Origin: Phoenix dactylifera
Lineage: Eukaryota; Streptophyta; Magnoliopsida; Arecales; Arecaceae
Direction: 5' to 3'
Length of the DNA stretch: 64,000 nt
Assembly: GCF_009389715.1 (NCBI RefSeq)
Contig: NC_052404.1
Coordinates: 9,494,480 to 9,558,479, forward strand
This document shows positions 50,784-61,400 of the stretch, piece after piece. Made by a program: the position numbers and the translations under genes. The notes under the pieces were generated by a model. It had not been told where the DNA came from and made no database searches. It worked only from the letters and a program-made list of their open reading frames with translations. Within the stretch, counting starts at the first letter, position 1; the number at the start of each line of letters is the position of its first letter.

Positions 50784-51922
50784 GGCATCATATGTGAAAG
50801 TTTGATCTCCAGTGCAATTATCCAGTCCCTGAAAACCCCTTAAAATGGTACTCGTCTTGTAGTAAGCTAGCTCAAGAGAGATTCATATAGATAACTGATC
50901 ATAGATGGATTCAACCAACGTACTTCGAAACTTGCTTAGGTTTCTAATGAACTCTTGTTTAGATCATGTCATTCTTTTTATTTTCACACCAGTCTGCTTG
51001 ATATCAGTTATTTCCTCTTAAGTGTCTACACTTTAATTCGTACTCAAACTTTTACCCATCAAAGCGCAGTGTGCGTTGGACTGAACTGATCGACCCAAAA
51101 CATGAGATAGATTTTCTTTATCATAGGCATAGCTAGCTGAGGCTGAAATTTAATCCATCGAAGCAAAAATCACCATGTTAAATATAAATGAAACTGCTAC
51201 TCATGATGGTTTTCCATTAAGGTGCCCTGAGAATTCCTAAGGTCGAAGGATTATGTCTAAATTCACTTGTTAACATCCTCCTCCTCCAAAGTAATCTTAA
51301 TTACCATCGATCAATTCTATTGGCCCTTGATTTCCCATAGTAGAACATTTTTGACTAACAATTCTCATAGTACAAGTACTTACCAAGTATTCGCGCACTA
51401 CTTGGTGAATTAAAGCCAATCACAGACTCCCTCATTTCAACTTACACCATAGCATATTTCTACGTGAAGGTTGTCCAAAAGCTTGAAATAAGGATGAGAT
51501 CCTTTAAATTAGGATGGAGAGCTTATATAGCTGCATATTGAAAATACAGACAATCCTCAAATTACTTATGAGATTGTTCAACTTGTTGAATAGTTTAATA
51601 GATGTACTTACCCGCCATTATCTTTTGTAAAAGTTTTTATTATTTTTTTATAATTTTTTTTATAAATAGTTTTTGTATATCTTATTTTTTAATAAAATCC
51701 GGATGGCCTTGCCTCCCTTCTCATCAAGAAAAAGAAAAAGAAAAAAAAAAAGAAAACTCATGCAAATATCTTTCTGGAGGAAAATTACTTTATTAACTAC
51801 GGAAAGGGATGAAGTTACTTTGGCTTCTCGCCCGACAGTCGATTATGCGCAATCATGCTTTTAGGAATTAAATCTTCTTTTCTTTTGCTTTAACTGTCAC
51901 TCATCGTCCTACTCGATTTCTT

Positions 51923-51940
51923 TTTTTTTTTTGCTGAACT
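51923..51940 (-). mobile_element. 18 bp L1-mediated microinsertion with 15 bp target duplication
   Basis: Ten T followed by GCTGAACT sit between perfect direct repeats CCTACTCGATTTCTT at 51908-51922 and 51941-51955. Read on the minus strand, the insert is AGTTCAGC plus a poly(A) tail, like the last bases of a plant LINE. It fits an extremely 5'-truncated target-primed insertion. Confidence 0.75.
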
Positions 51941-52153
51941 CCTACTCGATTTCTTAAGTTACTACCACAACAACATCCGTATAGACAAACTCATTACATA
52001 TCAATATAAATTTAGCACGATCTACAACGATGTTCCATATGTACTCCTAAGAGAATATGTGCAGGAGCTGACTAATTGGTAAATGCTCATTTTTTGAGGC
52101 TAGGAATCATGATGTAATAAAGTTCAGGATCTAATGTTCGGACAGTACTAGGG

Positions 52154-52241
52154 TAACTTTGACCACCTCAGGCTGCTGTTTTCGAATTCGGATCCCTTAA
52201 CTTTGACCACCTCAGGCTGCTGTTTTCGAATTCGGATCCCT
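52154..52241. repeat. 44 bp perfect tandem duplication
   Basis: Unit 52154-52197 is followed by an identical copy 52198-52241. The unit contains TTCGAATTCGGATCCCT, so the EcoRI and BamHI recognition words occur in both copies. The flanks differ. Confidence 0.92.
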
Positions 52242-53004
52242 TGTGGACCCCCGTAATATTGCAGGTAGCTGCCGCATTATTTATTTCACAAACGGAAGGC
52301 TCAAAATTTTTTCTTGAATACGATGAGATATTGATTGTATAATATACGGTGCATCAAGGTGATGAAAAATATCTATCTCCAAAATAGATGATATGATGAC
52401 TATTTATTTTGGTACAGAATTTTGCAGTACAAAAATTGTCTGCAGAGATTCTTAGTTCATCGTTTTTAAGATATATAGTTTTGTGGTTTGGTTGGCATAA
52501 CTCTCACCTCTACATTCATTCCATCTCATGTGATTTTCTCAACAAAACCCAAAAAAGAGTGACAATTAGGAAGGGTAACTCGTTCTTCAGGGAAACGTAG
52601 TGAACTTAGTTTGCAATCCAACATAAGATTCCTCTACAAGTACTTCCTCTAATAGTACCTAATACTGCCAGTCTAAGAACTTCTATCTATCCAAAATTTG
52701 TCCTATCAATGTATTAAACTTAACCTGAAAGTTACTTAAACCCCATTCAAACTATTTTCAAACTTAGGATCATCAAGACGAAGTTCAAATTCCAATGCAT
52801 AATATAAGCTCAAAATTCATATAACAAAGTCAATAAAACAATGATTTCCAAATGCATGCTTAAACCTTACTGCATTTGTGTGTATTTCTTGAAGCTTCTT
52901 CTTTTGCATGAACTCAAAATCTTCCTTGAGATGTTACAGCGCATGTTCAAACCAATGGAAAGACCCGGGTGCTTTTCACTTCACCTTGTAGAGACTAGGA
53001 TGGT

Positions 53005-53245
53005 CATCGAGGACCGGCCCAACCCTTAGGCGACTGAGGTGGTTGCCTAAAATCCCGGCCTAAAGAAGACTCACCGCAGGAAAGGCCTTAAAGACAAAAT
53101 AGAAAAGAAAAATGCCCTTCTTAGCGAGTTTGCCTTATATATGCCGGACCGATCCACTGTAGGAAAAGTCTCAAAGACAAAACAGAAAAGAAAAAGACCT
53201 TTCTTAGTGAGTTCACTTTAGGCCCCCAAATGCATTGGGCTGTTC
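53005..53245 (+). repeat. dispersed repeat, copy 2, with internal duplication
   Basis: Two imperfect halves follow each other, each with GGAAAAG or GGAAAGG-type sequence, then an A-rich AGAAAAGAAAAA block, then CTTCTTAGCGAG or CTTTCTTAGTGAG. The whole aligns with the reverse complement of 36320-36495. Confidence 0.5.
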
Positions 53246-55249
53246 TTGTGATCATCTCATCCATCTCATCATCAGAAGGTAGTTGAATCTGTCGAAGACC
53301 CCACCATTGATTCCTTGGGTAGGGTGCACCTGGTAGCAATACAAGTACCTAAATCTATTCCAACTTTAGCTTCTTTTGGGCTGATGATTATAATTGTGTT
53401 AATTGCAACTTTTGTATCTTTCCTTTCAAATGGTCTCTAGGAGTAATTATATTTTCCACGTCTATTAATGATTAAAAGACTATGCGAACTTAGATAGTAC
53501 TATTTTACTCATATCTTTTAATGACACCTCAAAAGTGAACTTCTTAACTTCTTATTTTACTCACATCCTTTTTCCCTGTTGCAGCTAATCTCCTCCCTTT
53601 CTTTCTGTTCTTCTTAACCTTTGTTGCCTAGCCTAGGGATATGGGTGGGTATACCATCTTTTCTCCACCAAAAGAAGGAAAAAAGATTAGCTAGTTCGAC
53701 GTTAAATAAATTGTATATGAACATATGTTTCATATTTCATCTCAGAATAGTCAATGTGATCTCAGAATAATCATCCTTGGTGCATTGCAAAAGCACAACT
53801 CGTTAGCTATTACTACTCCATAAAATGATCATTTGACCTCCCTTGCAATCTAAACAGAGACCAGCTAATGAAACTAAAGCTGAACAGTATTGTCTCATAA
53901 GTTTGGTACAAGAAGCATCAAAATATGCTGCATACGTCACCATTGCGTGTGCAAGTTCTAGAAAAGCAGCACATCCATGCATGCATGATAAATTATTCAT
54001 GATATTTAAGATGGATTAACATTTCTCCTTCATCTAGGCTATAAAAAATCCATCAACATCATGTATATCAGTATACTTCTACAGCAATCATATATTTAAA
54101 ATGAGCCTTTTCAACTAAGTCCAAGCACATCACCTAACTTCAAAACTCCCACCAAAAAAATGGAGACAATAGGTTGAGACATGAGTATCATCCCAGGCAT
54201 AGGGTCTATTGATGTTGCTCTGCACCAATTGGGTCAATTCGGATGGTCTCCTCACCATGCCTACGTCGCCATTGGTCAGCATCTCTTGTCCTATTTCCAT
54301 TGGCAAAATTAAGGCTTGCGCTACCCAAAGCATCCCCCAAGCCAAAAGGTACAAGATTTAGAACCAACTGAAGGAATATTAGAAAACAAGAAACCGAAAG
54401 AAATCCCGGGTACTGATTCGCGAATACTTATTGACAATTGGTGCGCCAATTAGATTAAAATAAGGAGACAAAGGAAGGAAGCAAATCACGAAGCAGAACC
54501 ACGTCAGCTACAACGACTACATCATGAATTATTTCAATGGGCTGCAGTAAGATGCCTAGAATTCTTAAATTCACATCAGTCGATCCGCGTGGGTGTTCGT
54601 TTCTTAGCTCTAGCCTTTCTTTTCCTCCCTGTGCAGGTGGCTTCTGATTGAATAAAAGAAAGAAGATAAAACAGCACTCCCAATCGGTCAACCAACAGCA
54701 GATGGAAATCCAAGACTAAGACAACTTGTAGTAGAATTAATGATTTTAATACTCGTGAAATAGCTCCAGTGTGAAATTAAGTAGAGAAAGGGTTACGTTC
54801 CTCAAGGCGTGAAGGACTGAAATTACCAACCTTTCCACACTGAACCGGGGAAAGAAAGTTACAGAAACATCATTTCAATTTTGGGCTAATCTTGAAGACA
54901 ACCTCTCAATTTGTCATCTATTTCAAACTAGTCCAATCATTAATCTCGGCATCTCGTGACCATCACGTGGCAGTACAAAATTATATTATAACCAAACTGC
55001 TCTTCGTATCACAAAAAAATCTCATCGTAGAAATGGTATTAGGACTCACCTTTCTTTGTATGAATTCACGATGACTACCCTTTTGGATTTTTTGACCTTA
55101 TTATCTATTTGCCGAAGAGGTTCATTCTCCTCTATCATTATACCTCAAGACGTAGAAAGAATTACAATTCCCATTTCACCTAAAATCTTAACTCAATAAT
55201 CATTGATAATGGCATTTCTGCGACTTGTAACACATGGTTGTAGGATCAA

Positions 55250-55530
55250 AATCATCCATCCATCTATACAGATCTTAAGGCGATGGCATCGATGACTAGA
55301 TTATTTATCCTTCTGCCCATATCTCAAAACGATCAGTGGATAATCAGAATTATTCATCCATTTGTATAGATTTCAAAGTAACCATAAATGATTCGGATAT
55401 TCATTCGTCCGTATATATCTCGAAGTAACCATAATTGATCTAAATATTCATCCATCTACATAATTTCAAAGCAACAGCATGAATCTCAAAATAATCTAAT
55501 TTACTCATCCATCTGCCCAGCTCTTAATAT
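55250..55530. repeat. degenerate minisatellite, ~47-57 bp units
   Basis: Six diverged units each start near ATTCATCCATCTG or similar. Unit starts are at about 55250, 55303, 55352, 55399, 55446 and 55503. Units share TTTCAAAGTAACCATAA-type sequence. Confidence 0.7.
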
Positions 55531-57546
55531 TGGAATAGACTAAACAGGAGAGAGCATTTTCTGGTTTGAAACCGTTTGCAAGTTTGAGGGTTTATTTGAA
55601 ATTTTTTGAAGTCGAGAATGTCCATAAGGTTGACATAAACTTAAAGGGGTGTTTTTGTAATCTTATATTAAAAAAAAAATAGAGATGGAATGAGGGTAAT
55701 GTTATTTTAATGGATGTGGTGTCTTACTTGGAAGCAAATGCGTTTTGGGTTATTTAAAATATATATATATTCCTGTCAAGCCCGGTCTCCATAATAATGT
55801 TGCCGGGAAGCTAAAGGACAAGACCAGACGGTGCTGATGTGCTTTCCCTTTCATCTCTCTTATAAAAAAAAAAAATTAAACTAAAAAGACGCGCACCCAC
55901 AAATTCCACCACCCCACCCCTTCCCGTTCAGACCTCAAAACTTAGGTGGGCCCTCAAATTAACAAACCGTACAAGAGACTCCCTCTGGCTGCCCCTTTGG
56001 GTCAGCAACTACCAGTTTTCACTATGTGCAGACAAAACAAGGGAGCGGATCACCCTTTCTACCATCGTGTACAGTGCTGCAGCTCTCCTTGCGTATGAGA
56101 GGGGAGAAGAGCGAGAAGAAACTTACTGTTGTGGTGGTCAAGAGGAAAAGCGGAAGGAGGAGACATCGGTCAATGATAAGGAAGCTCAGAACCCAACCCA
56201 GACTTCAACAGAAGGTAAGGAGAAAAAGAAGTACCCTCATTTCTTGGTTGGAAATAACGAGGAATGAGACGAGGAAGTTTTAAACAGGAAGATTCGAGGA
56301 ATGACGGTGAGATGGATAGGATTGCTTGGATGTAAAGAAAACGGAGCAATGCTGTAACTGTGATTCATGGAGATTTAGTTCAGACTACTAAGCGTCGTTT
56401 TCAATAGGTGGCGATTCAAGATTTCATAGAATAATGAGGGAGAGAGAGAGAGAGAGTAAAAGACCGTTCTCTTGGGCGCCAGGGGCTGCGACGCTACACG
56501 TGCGGTAAATTTCCGTCGCAGGGAGTCCAGAAAGCCAGAGAGAGGGATGGGAGGGGGTTGGTTTGGCTGCAGAGGCCCGGGGACCAGGGACTGAGTTGTT
56601 ACTAAATTATGCTAACCAATCGGTCTCTGGCGTCAGCAGCGCCATAAAAGAAAAGCGTTGCAAAGAGGGGGAGGAATCGGGACAGCAGACGAGGATTTTA
56701 AATAGGAGGAAGCGAAGTTTCGGTACGACGAAGAAGAGTAGGAAGAGTGAATCGGTGCTGTTATTAACTGGAGACAAAAAAAACTGTTTAAAAGGGGGAA
56801 GAAAATCTAAATTTTGCGCTCGTTGGTTCTCGGGGTCCCTGGAACATTATGGGAGGAGACAGCATTTCCCTCGCAAAGAGGGAAGAAGAGGAGCGCATTC
56901 ATATGCTACTCGGTTGGTATTAAATATTATTAATAAGAAACTAGAAAAAGTTTCTTTTAAAACAAAAAAAAAGAAGAAGAAACTAGAAAACTAAATAGAA
57001 TGAGGATGTGATGGCACTCAAAAGGAAAGAGAAGTTTTATCCAAGCTTTCCTGGAATGTAGAGAGAGAGAGAGAGAGTAGGGACCGAGAACTGGAAGGTC
57101 ATAGTATCACGTAAGTAGATACTTCACTGTTGATGTCAAAACTGGGTAACAGAAGAGAAAGAAGGTGAAATATGCTGAGTAGAAACTAGAAGATGGCAGT
57201 TTATGATGCTATACTAAGAGTTTAGTATACAGTAACTCTTCGCATTCCATTAAAAACTTGCAGTCTCGTACAAAAGAAAGATATCACCAAATTCATGCGT
57301 TCTAGGTTCAACAGTTAAAAAACACAAGAGTCTAGCTAGTATACATTCACACCATTTCAAATCTAAAGCAGAGGGTTTTGGACTAACTGAAGCACCAGTC
57401 CAAAATGACAAGGAAACAAACGAAAAGAATTGAACAAGAAAGCCAGACAGTCAATAATTCCGTCACCATTGAACTCATTAGATAGATAGGTAGAGAAGAG
57501 AGATCAGAGTCTTACTGTTTTCTGAAGTTTTTGGATTATTTTTCTT

Positions 57547-57552
57547 TTTATT
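57547..57552 (-). terminator. candidate poly(A) signal of ALOG gene
   Basis: AATAAA on the minus strand, about 150 nt past the ALOG stop codon. This is only a motif match. Confidence 0.45.
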
Positions 57553-57698
57553 AGCCTCATGAAAAATAGGGAGAATCGCCAAGAGTAATATGTATTCTAC
57601 TCCGCTACCCGTTAACCACCAAATAATAATAAGAACAGTAACAAAGAAGTAAAATTAAGAAGGAAACAGTCAAAAAGAGACTAAGAGAGTATCTATAC

Positions 57699-58487
57699 TC
57701 AGGAAGTGGAGGCCGGACCGCCCGGCGGCAACGGCGGAGTACCGGATCCCTCCCCCGCTCCCGAACTATTCCCACCGCCGCCGCTACTCCCACTTGCAGT
57801 AACACCAGTAGCAGCAGCAGTAGACGCGGAACTCTCCCCTCCACCTCCCGACGACCGCTCTGCGCCTCCTTCACCAGCAGCGGCGGAGGAAGACGCCCCG
57901 GCGGTGGGCGGTGGCAGCCGCTTCCGCTTCTTCTTCTCGTACGGGATCCCTCTCGCCTTGGCCTGGCTCTCTCTGACTTCACGAAGATACATCCTCACCG
58001 CCCGGGCGCCGAACGGGTTGGATTCGGGCCGGCCGCCGTTCTCCTCGTAGGCAGCGCGGAGGCGGCCGATGAGCGCGTCGAGCGAGCCCCAGGCCTGCTT
58101 CAAGGGGCAGGCGCAGGGCGCCGGGGGGTTGGGTTGGCCGAAGTAGGCGCACCCGCTCACGTGCACCTTGGTCTTCCCGAACTGGTCCAGATATTTCAAG
58201 AACTCTATAACGTGAGCTCCACTGCACCGTGCCAGCGTCAACGGTGGCTTGTGGTTCCTCAGGTACTGAAGAAAAGTATTCCAATCCCTTCTCTTCTGCG
58301 ACTCGTATCGACTCGGCTGCTGCTGCTGCTGTGGTTGAGCTTGGGGCTGAGGTGGAGGTTGGGGTTGGGTTGGAGGTGGAGCCGTCTGTTGCTCCGCAGG
58401 TTGTGAACTGGGGTCGCCGCCCGCTGAGGCGGTGGAGGACGAGGGGCCTTCTGCCCCTTCGCCGGGAGCGTCGGGGCCAGATTCCAT
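57699..58487 (-). CDS. ALOG-domain protein (LSH / G1-like), intronless
   Basis: One uninterrupted frame of 262 residues. The N terminus (1-58) is rich in Pro, Gln, Ser and Gly, with PQ repeats and a QQQQQ run. The ALOG domain spans about 59-186: [20 protein letters not shown], then [28 protein letters not shown], the zinc-ribbon-like insert H109, C113, C125 and C127, and the end [17 protein letters not shown] basic KKKRKR (185-190) follows as nuclear signal. The C terminus is Gly/Ser-rich. ALOG proteins are plant DNA-binding transcription regulators derived from a transposon integrase-like domain; they act in meristem, light-response and floral organ development. Lack of introns is normal for the family. 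Which paralogue this is cannot be told. Its GC is much higher than the flanks. Confidence 0.95.
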   Translation of the reverse strand: MESGPDAPGEGAEGPSSSTASAGGDPSSQPAEQQTAPPPTQPQPPPQPQAQPQQQQQPSRYESQKRRDWNTFLQYLRNHKPPLTLARCSGAHVIEFLKYLDQFGKTKVHVSGCAYFGQPNPPAPCACPLKQAWGSLDALIGRLRAAYEENGGRPESNPFGARAVRMYLREVRESQAKARGIPYEKKKRKRLPPPTAGASSSAAAGEGGAERSSGGGGESSASTAAATGVTASGSSGGGGNSSGAGEGSGTPPLPPGGPASTS

Positions 58488-61400
58488 ACACCAGCTTCGC
58501 TTCTGTTGACTATTTTTGGCTTGGCTTGGCTTGGCTCACTACTATTCTAATTACTTCGTTTGTTTGATGAAGAGGCTGGTGTCTCTCTCTGTGCGTGTGA
58601 GGTTGGGGTGGGAGGGTGTACACAGTAGAAGAGGGAAGAAAGGATGGTGGAGAGAAATTAAAAGATGGCTCTGATGGGACGTTAAAAGAGAAATAAATGT
58701 TAATGGATCGGTAGATGGAGGATGGTAGGAATACAAGAGAAAGGGTAGAGGGGGAAGTGAACGAATAAGAACTGGGAAGGGGGGTGGGAATTACCGAACA
58801 CGGGGTGTGGCCCCTCCGCTTGGAGCAGACGCGGTTCTCTCGATTTCTTCTTGTTAACTTCTCCTTGTATAGGGGAAGGTCATTCTGTGTAGGTTGTGGT
58901 GTGCTTCATGTGTGGTTTGATACTAACGTGGGCGCCGAACAGGACGAGCAAGAGTGCAATGGCTTCCAGGGGCTAGAAGTCCAGGTGCTTGCAGGATGGG
59001 ACACCGTCCCTTGTCCCTGCCCTAAAAGGAAATCGTAGAATTTGAACCAAAGGAAGAATTGCAGACAGTGGGGGCCAGGGTCTCAGGGCAGATGTTTTTA
59101 AGCAATTATGATAGGTCTGGTGGTGGGAGGATAGATCATGTATAGATATCTTTCCAGCAACAGTGATGCCCCTTGCTTCTCTGTCGTCTTATCTCACGGT
59201 TACTGGAACCGGTTTAAGTTGGTCGTTCGGGATGAAGAGTAGCAAAAATAATCTCTCTCTCCCATCTTTCTTTTTTTTTTCCTCTTTATATATGTATATA
59301 TATCTTTTTCTTTCACTTTCTAGATGGTCTCATTAGTCACAATCGATGGGAGAAGAGATAAGAAAACAAGGGCAATCCTTCCGGGTTGGCCGCCACAATC
59401 GATCCGAGCGCGTCAAACATGGATTCGAAGCGGCCAAAGCTTAAGGTCGCCTGGGCACGTTATGGACCAATGAAACGCGTTCTTGGTTTCCAAGCAGTTC
59501 TTGTGAAGAAAACATATAGAAATAAATGGAGAGAACGGGTCATAAAAGTGAGAGAAATTGCGTCCCCACGTAATGATCGAGCACCCAAGCGGATGTAACA
59601 ACTTCAAGATTCATTAGTGAATGCTAGAACTAACATCACCATTATGGCGGACCTGGACAAAACAGGTGGGCATTTGAGAGCTACCTAATCTTGTTTGATC
59701 CATTGTTGCGTTTGCACTGGATGATATAAGATCTAAGGATTAGACTTGAGTGATCTATGCAGTGAATGGATTTTTTTTTTTTTTTTGTTTGATGAAAGAT
59801 TAGTTAGGTGCATATAGCACTTAATTCTATTTAACGTTAGATTAGTTTGGATATGTCAGATTACGAGATAATCTAATAATTTATGAAAATTATTCATCCG
59901 AAAAAATAGTTATAAAAGAAATTTTTTTTACCATATTTGGTTGATAAAAAGGTTACCCTGAAAAATAGAATAAAAAAAAATTATATTTAGTTGGAATTTT
60001 TAGGGTATTGTTTGAACCACTCGCCCAACAGCCCCACTGATTCCTGATCAGAGTTTTTTCCGAGGTTGAAGACAGGTCCAACTTAACATGGGTCCTAAGA
60101 GGCTCATAACTCAATAAATGTTGCAAATTGATTGGGCAATATAAAGTTTTGCTTTCGTGGAAAAGACATTATGCCACCGTTGTCACTTCTGCTTTCATTC
60201 CGTTGCCTCCAACTCATTTCTTAGTGGGCAATTACAAGCATTATCAATGTAATTAAAGCAAGTCAATCTTGGATTAGAGAGAGACAAAGGGAGATCCTCT
60301 TTAATGGAGCTGGCCAGACTGGAACATTGACATGCGGGTCCCATCACTGAAAGATGACAAAACGAATAATATGAATGGTATGCTTTAGCCACAAAAGCAA
60401 TATGGTGAATCCTATTGTGGATTGGCATGTCTGAACTTTACAATGATAGAAGTTAAAAATATTAAGTATTCAAACGTTACGGTTAGCGGTGAAACGAGTT
60501 GAAGGGCAAATAAAACGGATTTAAATTTTCAGGATGGCCAGCAAATGATTATGGTTGCTCCATAGGAGCAGTTTCTGAATGAGAAGGGACCGCAATGGTT
60601 GTCAGAATCATGTTTAGCTTAGTTTAGGTTTTCCAAAAATCATGAAAAAAAAATTATGGGGCATGGAATTTAGAATATCATATGAGGCAATCTTTCTGTT
60701 TTGTCGTATCTTTTTCTAGTGCTCATTTAAAGAGAAAATTCTAAAGTTAAATCAGAATGAAATTTCTTCTACTAACGAGGACTGCCAATTCTATGATTTA
60801 AAAAAAAAAATTGAAGAATACTATATGATACACAACACACAATACATGTCTTAATATATACCTCCATGTAAATTGATATGTAGCTTCAAGAATATGATGT
60901 TCGCCAGTTATACTAAATGGTCAAATGATATACACCTAACATAATAGTCATCTATTATTCCAATATATATCTTTGATTAAATCGATATATAGTTTAGAGA
61001 ACATGGTGTTCACCAATATACACTGCATAGTCAGATGATATACACATAGCAAAATAGTTATTCAGCATCCTAATGTACACCTTCAGATAAATTGATACAT
61101 AATTTTTAGAACATAGTATTAAGAACACAGTACAAAGCCAGATGATACATACTCATTGGCTTTTTAATATATACCATAAGCTTCTTTGATATCAATAACA
61201 ACCTAATACATATTTCTAGTTAAATTGATATACAGTTTTTAGAACATGGTGTTCATTAATATATAGCATATGGTTAGGTGATACACCTAGCAAAATAGTT
61301 ATTGAACGCCCTAATACACACATATAAAATAAATTGATATATAGTTTTTAGAATATGGTGCTTACCAATACGCACTACATAGTTAGGTGATATACGTTTA

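Larger units (their letters stand above)
46282..57698. other. intergenic region between GILT and ALOG genes
   Basis: The first part is GILT 3' UTR, with a candidate AATAAA at 46623-46628. The rest has a locally GC-rich stretch with overlapping unrecognised frames (47760-48320), a Mutator-like element (49176-50256), small exact tandem duplications (50742-50783, 52154-52241), a microinsertion (51923-51940), a dispersed repeat copy (53005-53245) and a minisatellite (55250-55530). Many GA-rich tracts lie between 56100 and 57100. The part nearest 57698 is ALOG 3' UTR. No further gene could be supported. Confidence 0.65.

Noticed and set aside
54130..54354. Open frame MYLLAWGMLW on the minus strand
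   Set aside because: No domain, AT-rich composition and no splice or promoter context.
57706..58567. Plus-strand and alternate minus frames over the ALOG gene
   Set aside because: These frames stay open because of the high GC; only the frame with the ALOG domain is coding.
59386..59598. Open frame MAATIDPSASNMDSKRPK
   Set aside because: Short, no recognised family, and surrounded by non-coding sequence; likely chance.
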